From: Umezawaea endophytica
GTDB lineage: Bacteria; Actinomycetota; Actinomycetes; Mycobacteriales; Pseudonocardiaceae
Assembly (NCBI RefSeq): GCF_025061645.1
Contig: NZ_JANYMP010000027.1
Span: 65,549-129,548, forward strand
DNA length: 64,000 nucleotides
Direction: 5' to 3'
Shown in pieces: positions 1-8,521 of this stretch; within the stretch, counting starts at the first letter, position 1; each line of letters opens with the position of its first letter. The notes under the pieces were generated by a model, which was not told the DNA's origin, searched no databases, and was given only the letters and a program-made list of their open reading frames with translations. The position numbers and the translations under genes are program-made.

Positions 1-2
1 CC

Positions 3-821
3 GGGCTGGAACAGTCACCGCACGGCGTGGACGTCACGTTCGAGAAGGCGCCTGCGCGCCGGTTCGACCTCGTGATCGGCGCCGACGGGATGCACTCGCG
101 CGTCCGCGGCCTCGCGTTCGGCCCGGAGGAGCGGTTCGTCAGCCCGCTGGGCTACTACCTCGCCGGGTGGGACATGCCCTGGGACCGGGACCTGGGTGGC
201 GAGGTGCTGGCGCACAATCGGCCGGGAACCGCGATCGCGCTGTCCGCGAGCGTCCGTGATCCGGCCCTGGCGAACGTGCTGGCCATCTTCGCCTCTGGTC
301 CGCTACCGGGCACCAGGGGCGACCGGCCACGACAACACCAAGTGCTGCAAAGGGTCTACGGCGGGCAGGACTGGCACGTGCCCGCGATGCTCGCCGCACT
401 GCCCAGGTCAGCCGACACGTACTTCGACGCCATCGCCAGGGTGGACGTTCCATCGTGGTCCTCCGGCCGGGTCGCCCTGCTCGGGGACGCGGCGTGCGGC
501 GCCACCTTCGGCGGGATGGGAACCGGTACCGCGATCGTCGCGGCCTACGTCCTGGCCGGGGAACTCGAGCGGGCCGGAGGCGATCACGCCGCCGCGTTCG
601 ACCGGTACGAACACATCGTCCGGCCCTATGCCACCCGTTGCCAGGAAGGCGGACGGTCCGCGGCGAAGCTGCTCGCCCCCGGCAGCCGCACGACGTTGTT
701 CCTGCGCAACCGTTTCCTCAGCAGTCGTGTGGGTGGCCGCCTCGCGCTCCGGGAAGCCACGAAACCGGCCCACGGTCTCACGCTGCCCGAGTACCCGAGC
801 CGGACCGCCTACCGCCACTAG
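3..821 (+). CDS. FAD-dependent monooxygenase, 5' end outside window
   Basis: C-terminal 272 residues of a class A flavoprotein monooxygenase; the frame is open to the window edge, so the true start and the N-terminal GxGxxG FAD loop are missing. Visible are the DG motif LVIGADGMHSRVR near the left edge (contacts FAD and NADPH in this family) and the GD motif GRVALLGDAAC followed by a glycine-rich helix. Such enzymes hydroxylate aromatic or polyketide substrates using NAD(P)H and O2; the substrate cannot be read. It ends convergently with a TetR gene, 83 bases between the stops. Family call is firm, role unknown. Confidence 0.85.
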   Translation, partial: GLEQSPHGVDVTFEKAPARRFDLVIGADGMHSRVRGLAFGPEERFVSPLGYYLAGWDMPWDRDLGGEVLAHNRPGTAIALSASVRDPALANVLAIFASGPLPGTRGDRPRQHQVLQRVYGGQDWHVPAMLAALPRSADTYFDAIARVDVPSWSSGRVALLGDAACGATFGGMGTGTAIVAAYVLAGELERAGGDHAAAFDRYEHIVRPYATRCQEGGRSAAKLLAPGSRTTLFLRNRFLSSRVGGRLALREATKPAHGLTLPEYPSRTAYRH

Positions 822-904
822 CGGCGTGTCGACGATCCGCGCGACAGCGGCCAGTACTCCAGCCGCACCTGGTGATCATGTGGTCTGCCGTGCCCGTGTT
901 GGAT

Positions 905-1486
905 TCAGAGGTCGCCCAGGAGCGCCTTGATGACCTCCATGAGCTGTTCGCGCAACTGATCGGCGGGCAGGTCCTCGTAGTGGTCGGAGAGCATGACCAG
1001 CGGCCCGAAGATCGCGCCCAACGTGCTGCCGAGCCGGACCCGGACCCGCGGTTCGAGCCGCGGATCGGCGAAGAGGACGGACAGCTTCGTGTTCTGCCGC
1101 GCCATCCGGGCGCCGAGTTCGGGGTCGTTGGCGAACAGCGCGTGGAAGACGTCCTCGTTGCGTTCGAGGACGACGAGCATCTGCCGGTGCCGCAGGGCGA
1201 TGTCGATGATCTGGGGCAGAGCCCGCTGCCAGGCGCCTGGGTCGGTGCCTGCCACCACCAGTCGGTCGGATGCCTCGGTGAGCACGTCCAGGGCCCGGCC
1301 GACGACCGTGCGGGCGATGTCGTCCTTGGCGTGGAAGTGGTGGTACACCGCCGCCTTGCTGACGTCGAGCCGCTCGGCGATGTGCCGCAGCGATGTGCCC
1401 TGATATCCCTGCCGGGCGAACAGGTCGACGGCGACGTCGACGATGCGCTCTCGCATCGGCTTGGGAGTGGGGTTGGCGGCGGTCAC
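905..1486 (-). CDS. TetR family transcriptional regulator
   Basis: 193-residue TetR repressor. The N-terminal helix-turn-helix spans about residues 15-60 (FARQGYQGTSLRHIAERLDV then KAAVYHHFHAKDD); the rest is the ligand-binding and dimer domain. GTG at 1486 is chosen because a -10 like TATACC (1500-1495) ends eight bases before it, which suggests a leaderless transcript; an in-frame ATG at 1456 would still keep the HTH. It is divergent from the siderophore-interacting flavoprotein gene, with a perfect paired palindrome between them (1502-1539), so it probably represses itself and that neighbour. The inducer is unknown. Confidence 0.88.
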   Translation of the reverse strand: MTAANPTPKPMRERIVDVAVDLFARQGYQGTSLRHIAERLDVSKAAVYHHFHAKDDIARTVVGRALDVLTEASDRLVVAGTDPGAWQRALPQIIDIALRHRQMLVVLERNEDVFHALFANDPELGARMARQNTKLSVLFADPRLEPRVRVRLGSTLGAIFGPLVMLSDHYEDLPADQLREQLMEVIKALLGDL

Positions 1487-1501
1487 GGCGACAGGGTATA
1501 A

Positions 1502-1539
1502 CTTGCCGATCGACAAGGCACGGCTTGTCGATCGGCAAG
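1502..1539. promoter_or_regulatory. Double TetR operator in divergent promoter
   Basis: CTTGCCGATCGACAAG (1502-1517), six-base spacer, then CTTGTCGATCGGCAAG (1524-1539). The second arm is the exact reverse complement of the first, and each arm is itself a 16-bp palindrome with one mismatched pair. The two half-sites are 22 bp centre to centre, two helical turns, as expected for two TetR dimers on one face. It abuts the minus-strand -10 (TATACC, 1500-1495) and a plus-strand TATAAC (1497-1502). Assignment to the adjacent TetR is inference. Confidence 0.82.
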
Positions 1540-1574
1540 GGCTCCCCCTTGACCGCGATGCTGAGGGGTCGATC

Positions 1575-2291
1575 GTGAAGAGTCGTCTGCTCGACCGTCT
1601 GCTGGTCGCCGCCCAGGTCCACGCGACCGAGTCGCTGGGGCCGCGGTTGCGGTTGGTCACGCTGACCGGGCCCGACCTGGCCGGACTCGACTGGTTGCCC
1701 GGCCAGCACGTGCGGCTGCAGGTGGCGGCCGGGCCTGCCGCCGTCGACTGGCTGGTGGGCACGCTGCGCACCTACACGGTGTGGAGCTACCACGACCAGA
1801 CCATGCAGCTCGTCGTCTTCGACCACGGGGACGGGCCCGGTGCCCACTGGGCGCGAACCACCCGGCCGGGTGACGAGCTGCTGATGATGAAACCGCAGGG
1901 CAGCTTCGTCACCACCCCCGCCCCGTACCACCTGTTCGCCGGGGAGGAGACCGCCCAGGCCGCGTACGGCCCGATGCTGCGGGCGCTGCCGACCGACGCA
2001 CGGGCCTTCGGTGTACTCGAGGTCGACTCGCCCGAGGAGCGCTTGGAACTGGGACCCGGCACGAACCTGGAGTGGATCTACCGCCAGGGGCGCTCCGCTG
2101 CCTCCTCCGAGACCCTGGTCGAGGCCGTCCGCGGGCTGGAACTGCCCGCCGAGCCGGGCCGGGCCTATCTGGCCGGGGAGGCCCGGACGATCCAGCTAGT
2201 GCGCCGCCACCTGGTCGAGGAGCGGAACTGGCCGCGCCGCAACGTGCTCACGAAGCCGTTCTGGACCCCGGGACGCAAGGGCATGGACTAG
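1575..2291 (+). CDS. Siderophore-interacting FAD-binding protein
   Basis: 238-residue ferredoxin-reductase-like flavoprotein of the siderophore-interacting (SIP/ViuB) family. The FAD-binding barrel carries the RTYT motif (LRTYTVWSYHD) and the GPGAHWA/PGDEL segment; the C-terminal half has the NAD(P)-domain pattern ending in YLAGEARTIQLVRRHL and a tryptophan-rich tail. Members reduce ferric siderophores or act as oxidoreductases. The GTG start at 1575 follows GAGGGG at a normal distance; an upstream in-frame ATG at 1443 lies inside the divergent regulator and is rejected. Expression is probably controlled by the TetR next door through the 1502-1539 operator. Confidence 0.85.
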   Translation: MKSRLLDRLLVAAQVHATESLGPRLRLVTLTGPDLAGLDWLPGQHVRLQVAAGPAAVDWLVGTLRTYTVWSYHDQTMQLVVFDHGDGPGAHWARTTRPGDELLMMKPQGSFVTTPAPYHLFAGEETAQAAYGPMLRALPTDARAFGVLEVDSPEERLELGPGTNLEWIYRQGRSAASSETLVEAVRGLELPAEPGRAYLAGEARTIQLVRRHLVEERNWPRRNVLTKPFWTPGRKGMD

Positions 2292-2426
2292 CCATCGATC
2301 TTGAAGCGCTCCGAGAACGCCAGGACTGACGCGGGCCCACGGGCGTCGCCCACATGGACGGCCACGACATGCTCTATCAAGGTGACGATCCGTCTCAAAT
2401 CGGTCGTCCTGACGGATGCTGTCCCC

Positions 2427-2720
2427 ATGACCTCGGAATCCGTCCCCCACTGCGACCTCTGCGGTGGTAGCGGGTCGATGACCTGGCAACAGCCCTCCCC
2501 CGGCCCGGACGGCAAGATGATCTTGACCGAGGTGAGCCACCCCTGCGTACAAGGGTGCTCGGGGTGGTGGAAGCTGCCCGCCGCCGAGCAGGTTGACGTG
2601 GTGGAGCCCGACACTGACTCCACCGTGGGCAACGTCGCGCAAGCCAACGGCTACCACCGCACGGAGTGGTCCCAGCCGTTCGAGCAGGAACGAGGCCCTG
2701 GTTCACCGTCACCGCGATGA
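2427..2720 (+). CDS. Small hypothetical protein with CxxC-GxG motif
   Basis: Possible 97-residue protein. Near the N-terminus it has CDLCGGSG, like one zinc-binding repeat of DnaJ, with two more cysteines in PCVQGCSGWW. The Shine-Dalgarno sequence before ATG 2427 is weak; an earlier ATG at 2301 would add 42 residues of unconvincing composition. It lies between the flavoprotein gene and a convergent oxidoreductase. The ordered cysteines suggest a real zinc-ribbon-like protein, but no function is assigned. Confidence 0.45.
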   Translation: MTSESVPHCDLCGGSGSMTWQQPSPGPDGKMILTEVSHPCVQGCSGWWKLPAAEQVDVVEPDTDSTVGNVAQANGYHRTEWSQPFEQERGPGSPSPR

Positions 2721-2768
2721 GGCCGCGTCCAACTCCGGAAGCCGTTCACCGCGCCATCCGTCAACCCC

Positions 2769-3368
2769 TCACCGGGAGATGGAGATGTTGAACCTCGCGG
2801 TTCCCAGGGCTCTGACGGTCGCGAAGAACAAGGGGGCAGCATGCTCGGTGGCCAGGGCGGTGTCGACGCCGCCCAGGTCCAGGACGCTGCTTTCGGGCCA
2901 TCCCAGGTCACCGAGCAAGCCCGTGACCACGGTCTTGGCCGCGCTGTCGTCGCCACTGACGAAAACGGTCGCCTGGGGCAATGACGCCAGTGGGTCGACC
3001 ATGATGGTGAAGTTCATCGTGTTGAGCGTCTTCACGACACGGGCTCGCGGGAAACGTGCCTGCACCTGCTGGGCCACGCTATCGCCGGGGTAGGCCATCG
3101 TCATCCGCGGGGTGAAAGCGGCGGAGGGGTCGAGCACGATCCTCTCGGCCAGCACGTCATCCCCGATCTCCTCCAAGGCACCGAGCACGGCCGTGCCGGG
3201 GATGGCGGTGACGACCACGTCGCTGGACGCGACGGCCTCGCGCGGGCTGAGCGTTCCCGCTTCACCCGCGCGCGTCCGCGATCCGTAGACCACGTGGTGA
3301 CCGGTGGACGTCAGTCGTGTCCCCAGTGCCGAGCCGACCTTGCCCGTGCCGAGGATCGCGATTTTCAT
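2769..3368 (-). CDS. NADPH-dependent F420 reductase-like oxidoreductase
   Basis: 199 residues starting directly with a Rossmann fold: MKIAILGTGKVGSALG (GxGxxG) and then YGSRT, typical of the NADP-binding domain of F420:NADP oxidoreductase relatives. Length fits the single-domain family. GGGAAGAA lies before ATG 3368. It follows the alpha/beta hydrolase gene on the same strand with 56 bases between, so the two are probably co-transcribed and controlled by the divergent TetR at 4577. The substrate (F420 or another small molecule) cannot be told. Confidence 0.8.
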   Translation of the reverse strand: MKIAILGTGKVGSALGTRLTSTGHHVVYGSRTRAGEAGTLSPREAVASSDVVVTAIPGTAVLGALEEIGDDVLAERIVLDPSAAFTPRMTMAYPGDSVAQQVQARFPRARVVKTLNTMNFTIMVDPLASLPQATVFVSGDDSAAKTVVTGLLGDLGWPESSVLDLGGVDTALATEHAAPLFFATVRALGTARFNISISR

Positions 3369-3424
3369 GGGTTCTTCCCTGGGTAGTTCGGACGGTTGAG
3401 CGACGAGCGACCGCACGTCGCGGG

Positions 3425-4393
3425 CTACTTGGTTTCGACCTTCGCCAGGGGCGACTTCCGGGTTTCCAGGGCTTTCACGGCGATGTCCCAGGACAGGTCG
3501 CCGGGGAACAACCGGGAACGCAGGTAGGCCCACACCAGCGCCCGCAGCGCGGCGACCCGTTCGGGGTTCTCGTCGGACGTTTCCGCGGCGTCGTAGCCGG
3601 AGATCCCGCCGAACAGGTGCTGCGCGCCCAGGAAGGTGAGCAGCGTCTTGTTCCCGCCGGGGCTGTGGGTGTAGGCGTCCCAGCGGTAGCTGAGCCGGGA
3701 GGAGAAGTGGGGGTTCAGGTCCTCGTCTCCGGCGATGACGAGCGCGTCGCCGGTCATCTGCCCGAAGTCGAGGTACTTCATCATCGGGTAGTGCTCGGCG
3801 GCCCACGGCGAGAAGTGCTCGTCGGCGATGCCCGGTCCCCCGATCACGACGCCTGCCTTGACCCTGGGATCGGAGAGGTCCTTCTCCCGAGGGTCGTTCG
3901 GGTCGGACACCCGCATGCCCAGCAGCAGCGAGACCGTGGTGCCGCCGAGCGAGTGCCCGACCGCGGCCACCTTCTCGGTGTCGACACGGCCCGGCAGCCC
4001 CGGAACCGCGGCGAGGACCTCCTCCAGGTGGTCGAGGACGACGTGCATGTCGACGACGCGGTCACGCCAGAACAGCGGCGCGTCCGGCAGGTCCTGGTCG
4101 CGCAGTTCGAGCACGGTGGAGTCCAGGTGCGTCGGCTGGATCACGACGAACCCGTGAGCGGCCCAGAAGTCCGCGACGGGGCCGTAACCGCGCAGCGAGG
4201 AGAGGAAGTTGGCCATGCCGTGCCCGTGCGAGAGCAGGATCACCGGCAGGTCGGTCCCGGTCACGGGTGCCGAGATCTTGATCTCCAGCGGCACGGGCCT
4301 GCCCGGCACCTCGAGCGAGACGGGGCTGTAGCTGACGATGGGGGTGGGATCGCTGACCGGCAGGCCGGCGGCGTCCGCGTAGGACGTGCTCAT
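3425..4393 (-). CDS. Alpha/beta hydrolase (PAF-acetylhydrolase/chlorophyllase-like)
   Basis: 322-residue serine hydrolase. It shows the oxyanion segment LLSHGHGMA, the nucleophile elbow GHSLGG (about residue 173) and a late AQHLFGG that may hold the catalytic histidine. The layout resembles bacterial platelet-activating-factor acetylhydrolase/chlorophyllase-like esterases. No signal peptide, so probably cytoplasmic. ATG 4393 is preceded by GAGAGGAAC. First gene of a probable two-gene unit with the NAD(P) oxidoreductase at 2769, divergent from a TetR regulator. Confidence 0.8.
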   Translation of the reverse strand: MSTSYADAAGLPVSDPTPIVSYSPVSLEVPGRPVPLEIKISAPVTGTDLPVILLSHGHGMANFLSSLRGYGPVADFWAAHGFVVIQPTHLDSTVLELRDQDLPDAPLFWRDRVVDMHVVLDHLEEVLAAVPGLPGRVDTEKVAAVGHSLGGTTVSLLLGMRVSDPNDPREKDLSDPRVKAGVVIGGPGIADEHFSPWAAEHYPMMKYLDFGQMTGDALVIAGDEDLNPHFSSRLSYRWDAYTHSPGGNKTLLTFLGAQHLFGGISGYDAAETSDENPERVAALRALVWAYLRSRLFPGDLSWDIAVKALETRKSPLAKVETK

Positions 4394-4471
4394 GGTTGTT
4401 CCTCTCAGGCCGTTGGTCCGTTGCTCGACGGACTCGGTGGGGGTGATCGTCTTCGATCGCCGAGCAAAAGA

Positions 4472-4487
4472 TTGCCATGCACGGCAA
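4472..4487. promoter_or_regulatory. Candidate TetR operator
   Basis: TTGCCATGCACGGCAA is a 16-bp palindrome with a single mismatched pair, in the 183-bp region between the hydrolase gene (start 4393) and the divergent TetR gene (start 4577). Size and position suit a TetR binding site controlling both; binding by this TetR is inferred from location. Confidence 0.5.
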
Positions 4488-4576
4488 GTTTGCACAAGCG
4501 GGCATTTTCACCATGGGGCGCATGTATGCTGAGGCGTGCGCGAGTGATGATCAACGGAGTGCGGGAGAGTGCGACG

Positions 4577-5182
4577 GTGACCAGTGACGGTCCGGGGCTT
4601 CGGGAACGGTCCAAAGCACGACGGCGGCGGCTGATCCTGCACACGGCCCTGCGCCTGTTCACCGAACGCGGGTACGAGCGGACCACGATCGCCGACATCG
4701 CCGAGGTGGCCGAGGTCGCGCCGCGGACCGTGACGGGCTACTTCCCGTCGAAGCTCGACTTCATCACGGAATGGCCCGCGTCCATCGAGCAGCGGGTCAT
4801 CGCGCTGTACCAAGAGGATCCCACCGTGGAGTTCATCGATCTGGTGGACAGGTGGTGGCACGACCTGCGCGACAACGTCGACCAAGAGGAAGCCGCACTC
4901 ACCCGCGCCATGGCCCTGGCCAACCCCGGCGTGGTCGCCATGGCGGAGGCCGAGGTCTCACAACGGACCCCCGGAACCGGCTTCCCCTTCGACGGAACCG
5001 ATCGCGACGACCTGGTCGAAGCCGCGGGTCGAGCCGCGATCAGGGGCGTCAACCACATGTTCCTCCGCGGCGTCGCCGAGGACCGGATGACCGACGAACT
5101 CCACCACGACCTGCTGCACCTGATCCGCGCCATCGCCGACCGCACCAACGTCGGCCACGGCTCGCTCAAGCTGGACCCTTAG
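4577..5182 (+). CDS. TetR family transcriptional regulator
   Basis: 201-residue TetR regulator: basic N-terminal stretch (RERSKARRRRLI), HTH around residues 20-60 (FTERGYERTTIADIAEVAEV, then TVTGYFPSK), and a C-terminal domain of the TetR_C group seen in MftR/SACE_7040-like regulators. GTG 4577 is preferred because GGGAGAG sits seven bases upstream; ATG 4547 has a poorer site. The open frame continues far upstream across the divergent hydrolase, but that part is antisense. Probably represses the hydrolase/oxidoreductase pair. Confidence 0.85.
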   Translation: MTSDGPGLRERSKARRRRLILHTALRLFTERGYERTTIADIAEVAEVAPRTVTGYFPSKLDFITEWPASIEQRVIALYQEDPTVEFIDLVDRWWHDLRDNVDQEEAALTRAMALANPGVVAMAEAEVSQRTPGTGFPFDGTDRDDLVEAAGRAAIRGVNHMFLRGVAEDRMTDELHHDLLHLIRAIADRTNVGHGSLKLDP

Positions 5183-5203
5183 GGTTCCTGCCCGGATCGG
5201 CCG

Positions 5204-5833
5204 TCAGTCCCGCAACGCCAGGTAGCCGCGGGAGAACGCGGCGGCCACCGCGGCTGCTCGGTCGTTGACGCCCAGCTTCGCGTACACGTGCAGCAGGTGC
5301 GTCTTGACCGTCGTCTCGCTGATGAAGAGTCGCTTCGCCGCCTCGCGGTTCGTCGAGCCAAGGGCGATCAGCTCCAGCACCTCCAGTTCGCGCTGGGACA
5401 GCGGTGCCGGGGCTGGTTTGCGCACCTGTCCCAGGAGCCGGGTCGCGACGGCGGGGGAAAGCACCGCCTGCCCGCGTGCCGCGGCCTCCACCGCGTGGAC
5501 GAGTTCCGTCCTCGACGCCTCCTTCAGGAGGTAACCGGTGGCGCCGGCCTCGATGGCAGGCAGCACGTGGCTGTCCGTGTCGTACGTGGTGAGCACCAGC
5601 ACCCGTGACGGCACCCCGCGCTTCGCCAACTCCCTGATGGCGGCGACCCCGTCGGTTCCGGGCATCCGCAGGTCCATGAGGATCACGTCGGGGCGGAGGC
5701 GCTCCGCGGTCGCGACCGCTTCCGCGCCGTCACCGGCTTCGCCGACCACCTGGAAGCGCGGGTCGGTGCCGAACATGCCCCGCAGCCCGTCCCGCACCAC
5801 CGGGTGGTCGTCGACGATCAGCAGCGAGATCAC
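5204..5833 (-). CDS. NarL/FixJ-type response regulator
   Basis: 209-residue two-component response regulator. The receiver domain has the acidic pair D8/D9, phospho-acceptor D54 (ILMDLRMP), the switch threonine in VLTTYD and the lysine in GYLLKEAS. The C-terminal LuxR-type HTH spans about residues 145-205 (LSQRELEVLELIALGSTNREAAKRLF). Start GTG 5833 shares four bases (GTGA) with the stop of the histidine kinase gene, so the two are translationally coupled. It should be phosphorylated by that kinase. Confidence 0.93.
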   Translation of the reverse strand: MISLLIVDDHPVVRDGLRGMFGTDPRFQVVGEAGDGAEAVATAERLRPDVILMDLRMPGTDGVAAIRELAKRGVPSRVLVLTTYDTDSHVLPAIEAGATGYLLKEASRTELVHAVEAAARGQAVLSPAVATRLLGQVRKPAPAPLSQRELEVLELIALGSTNREAAKRLFISETTVKTHLLHVYAKLGVNDRAAAVAAAFSRGYLALRD

Positions 5834-7110
5834 ATCGTGCTCCCGACTGGGATCGCCGGCACCGTCACCGTGATCGCGGTGCCCCCGCCGGGCTCGGACT
5901 CGACGTCCAGTCGCCCCGCGAGGCGCTGCGCCCGCTGCCGCATGCCCACGAGCCCGAAGCCCCCATCCGCCGAGCTTCCGGTGCGCTCGGCGTCGGGCAG
6001 GAAACCCACGCCGTCGTCCAGCACGTCGAGCGTCACCAGGTCCTCCATGTACGACAGGGTCAAGGAGACCCGACCGGCTCGTGCGTGCTTGGCGACGTTG
6101 GCGAGAGCCTCCTGCGCGGTCCGCAGCAGTGCCACCTCGACGTCGGTGTGCATCGGCCGGGCGTCACCGGTCGTGGTCACCACCGCCTCGACGCGGTTCA
6201 CCTCCGACCAGCGCTTCGCCACGTCGCGGATCGCGTCCGGGAGGCGGGCCTCCGCCAGCGCGGACGGTCCCACGGCGTGCACCGTCCGACGGGCCTCGGT
6301 GAGGCTCTCGCGGGCCAGGTCCATCGCGTTCGCCACGTGCCGACGCGACACCGCCGGTTCGGCGGGCGCCTGCTCGGCGGCCTGGAGTTGGGTGAGGATG
6401 CCTGCCAGCCCCTGGGCGAGGGTGTCGTGGATCTCCCGAGCCATCCGCTGCCGCTCGTCGAGCACTCCGGCCTCGCGGGCCCGCACCAGCAGTTGGGCGT
6501 GCAGGCCCGCGTTCTCCGCCAGCGCGGTCTCCAGCTCGGCGTTGGCCCTGTGCAACTCGACCAGCGCCCGCTTCTGCCGGTGGTTGCGCCGGTCGGACAT
6601 CACGTCGGCGTAGAAGGCCGCCGTGGCCATCACCGTGGTGAGCACGCTGACGGCCGGCCACTTCCACCACTCGTCGGCCGTGATGTCCTCCGCCCCTCCC
6701 ACGTAGGAGACCGCCGAGACCGCGGACGTGACGGCCACGCCGACGTAGCGCCACCGGCCCTTCAGGTACTGGAAGGCGTGCACGTAACCGGTGAAGGCGA
6801 AGAAGCCGAACCAGGGCGTGAGCAGCACTAGGCAGGCGGTCATCGCCACGAGCCCCGTGTAGTACACGCCCATCAGCGGGCTCTTGTGGTGCGACTCCGG
6901 ATGGAGCGTGTGGAACCACACCACCCACGCGGTGAGCAGAGCGGAGAGCGCGAGCACCCCTGGGAGGTGCACCTCCGAGTTCCAGAGCGGTTGCAGCAGG
7001 GCGAACACGACGCTGACCGCCAGCAGCGGGTACGGGAGCACCCTCAGGACCGCGGTCTCCTTGCGCTCCCAGCGGTCGAACTCCTCGCGCAACTCGGCCT
7101 CGACACCCAC
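5830..7110 (-). CDS. Sensor histidine kinase (HisKA_3 type)
   Basis: 426-residue membrane sensor kinase. The first half has about five hydrophobic segments between residues 20 and 165. A coiled-coil linker follows, then the HisKA_3 phosphorylation helix MAREIHDTLAQGLAGI (His acceptor), the N-box ALANVAKHA and G-boxes DDGVGF and GGFGLVGMRQR of the HATPase. GTG 7110 with GGAG upstream is the preferred start; an ATG at 7161 is possible. It overlaps the response regulator start. Signal unknown; the neighbouring membrane acyltransferase suggests a cell-envelope cue. Confidence 0.9.
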   Translation of the reverse strand: MGVEAELREEFDRWERKETAVLRVLPYPLLAVSVVFALLQPLWNSEVHLPGVLALSALLTAWVVWFHTLHPESHHKSPLMGVYYTGLVAMTACLVLLTPWFGFFAFTGYVHAFQYLKGRWRYVGVAVTSAVSAVSYVGGAEDITADEWWKWPAVSVLTTVMATAAFYADVMSDRRNHRQKRALVELHRANAELETALAENAGLHAQLLVRAREAGVLDERQRMAREIHDTLAQGLAGILTQLQAAEQAPAEPAVSRRHVANAMDLARESLTEARRTVHAVGPSALAEARLPDAIRDVAKRWSEVNRVEAVVTTTGDARPMHTDVEVALLRTAQEALANVAKHARAGRVSLTLSYMEDLVTLDVLDDGVGFLPDAERTGSSADGGFGLVGMRQRAQRLAGRLDVESEPGGGTAITVTVPAIPVGSTM

Positions 7111-7204
7111 GACCCGACTCCAGCGGAAGTACCTCGATGCCGGACTCCCGGCCAGGAGCATGGCGTCCTGCGATGATCTCACGTCCGCGTGCAGCCAAGT
7201 CGTG

Positions 7205-8338
7205 CTACACCACCGCCCGTATGGCGGGCACACGGCGCAGAGCGCCCGAGATCGCCCAGCTCCCGACCGCGGCGAGCACCAGTGTCAGCAGGAACTTCGG
7301 CACGGGTGCCGCGTCGAGTCGTTGCAGTACAGCGACAACTCCGATGATGACCGGCGCGTGCACGAGGTAGACGGCGAAGGTGTTGTCGGCGAGGTAGCGG
7401 CTGAACCGCGACGTACCGGCGACGAAGCGTTCGAACGCGCGGAGCAGGACCAGGACGACGCCGACCGCGAACAGCGACTCCGCCAGGGCCAGGGCCAGGT
7501 GGGCGAGGTCGTGACCGGCCAGCACACCGGACGCCCCGAAACCCCGGTAGCCACCCAGCGCCAGCGGCACGAACGACACCACCACCAGGAGCACGCCGAA
7601 CCGGCCGGATCTCCGCGGGAGCGTCGCGAACCAGCGGCGGCGATGCGCGGCGATCCCGGCGGCGAAGAGCAGCACGTACTGCGGCAGGTAGGCGGGGCTG
7701 GGCAGTCCGAGCACCGGTTCATCGGTGCCATGCGGGACTACCATCCTCCACACGTAGGTGATCACGCTGAGGACGAGCACGAAAGCGAGCAGTTCCCGCC
7801 GCCGCAACGGTCGTGACCGCACTGGCTCCGCGGCCGCGCGCAGGTGCCGGAAGAGCGCGTACGCGAGCGAGAAGATCAACAGCACTTCGAGGAACCAGGC
7901 GGGCCCGACCTCCCAGGAGGTGAAGTAGTAGACCGCGAAGGACGGCCGGGTCGAGGCTGGCAGGTCGAGGTACGTCGGCAGGATGAACAACGGCCGCAGC
8001 AGCACGATGAACCCGAGGAACGGAATCCCGAGCCGCTTCAGGCGCTCGACCGCGAACGTGCCCGGCCCTCTCCGGTCGACCGCGCCGGGTACGAAGTATC
8101 CGGACAGCAGGAAGAAGAACCCCATGAAGAACGTCTGGTTGACCAGGAGCAGCAGGTCCAACGGCGCCGCCGCGGACGGCGAAGCAGGCTGTTGCCAGTT
8201 GGGCCAGAGGTCGAGGTTGCTGTAGGGAACCGCGGAGTGGTGCGCGACCACCAGGACGGTCAGGAAGACGCGGAGGTTGTCGATGGAGGAGATGCGTTTG
8301 GAGGGCGAAGTCCTGGCGACGTCAGTTCGTGCTGTCAC
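7205..8338 (-). CDS. Membrane acyltransferase 3 family protein
   Basis: 377-residue polytopic protein with about ten hydrophobic helices. The N-terminal signature ISSIDNLRVFLTVLVVAHHSAV is that of the OafA/acyltransferase 3 family, which moves acyl groups onto extracytoplasmic sugars, lipids or natural products. GTG 8338 has GGAAG just upstream. It lies upstream of and in the same direction as the kinase/regulator pair (94-base gap) and could be their target or co-transcribed with them. The acceptor cannot be inferred. Confidence 0.85.
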   Translation of the reverse strand: MTARTDVARTSPSKRISSIDNLRVFLTVLVVAHHSAVPYSNLDLWPNWQQPASPSAAAPLDLLLLVNQTFFMGFFFLLSGYFVPGAVDRRGPGTFAVERLKRLGIPFLGFIVLLRPLFILPTYLDLPASTRPSFAVYYFTSWEVGPAWFLEVLLIFSLAYALFRHLRAAAEPVRSRPLRRRELLAFVLVLSVITYVWRMVVPHGTDEPVLGLPSPAYLPQYVLLFAAGIAAHRRRWFATLPRRSGRFGVLLVVVSFVPLALGGYRGFGASGVLAGHDLAHLALALAESLFAVGVVLVLLRAFERFVAGTSRFSRYLADNTFAVYLVHAPVIIGVVAVLQRLDAAPVPKFLLTLVLAAVGSWAISGALRRVPAIRAVV

Positions 8339-8455
8339 AGGACTTCCTTGCAAGATCTCGCTTTGTCGATGATGGCCATGTGCAAAAGGCTGCCGCCCAC
8401 AGTGGCGCGCCGGATCGACCACGCGGGCGGGGATCACCGCGGACGCGGTAGACCC

Positions 8456-8483
8456 CCTCCATCCTCCGATTGGAGGATGGAGG
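8456..8483. promoter_or_regulatory. Perfect 12-bp inverted repeat upstream of acyltransferase
   Basis: CCTCCATCCTCC (8456-8467), four-base loop GATT, and the exact complement GGAGGATGGAGG (8472-8483). It is 117 bp upstream of the acyltransferase start and 39 bp past the stop of the minus-strand monooxygenase. No T-tract follows on either strand, and a -10-like TCTACC lies just downstream on the minus strand, so an operator (possibly for the NarL-type regulator at 5204) is as likely as a terminator of the monooxygenase gene. Confidence 0.6.
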
Positions 8484-8521
8484 ACGGGGCGGCGACGTGC
8501 TTTGAGCCGGATCTGGGCGGC

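Noticed and set aside
3317..4576. Large N-terminal extension of the TetR at 4577
   Set aside because: Antisense of the alpha/beta hydrolase; the HTH and ribosome site place the start at 4577.
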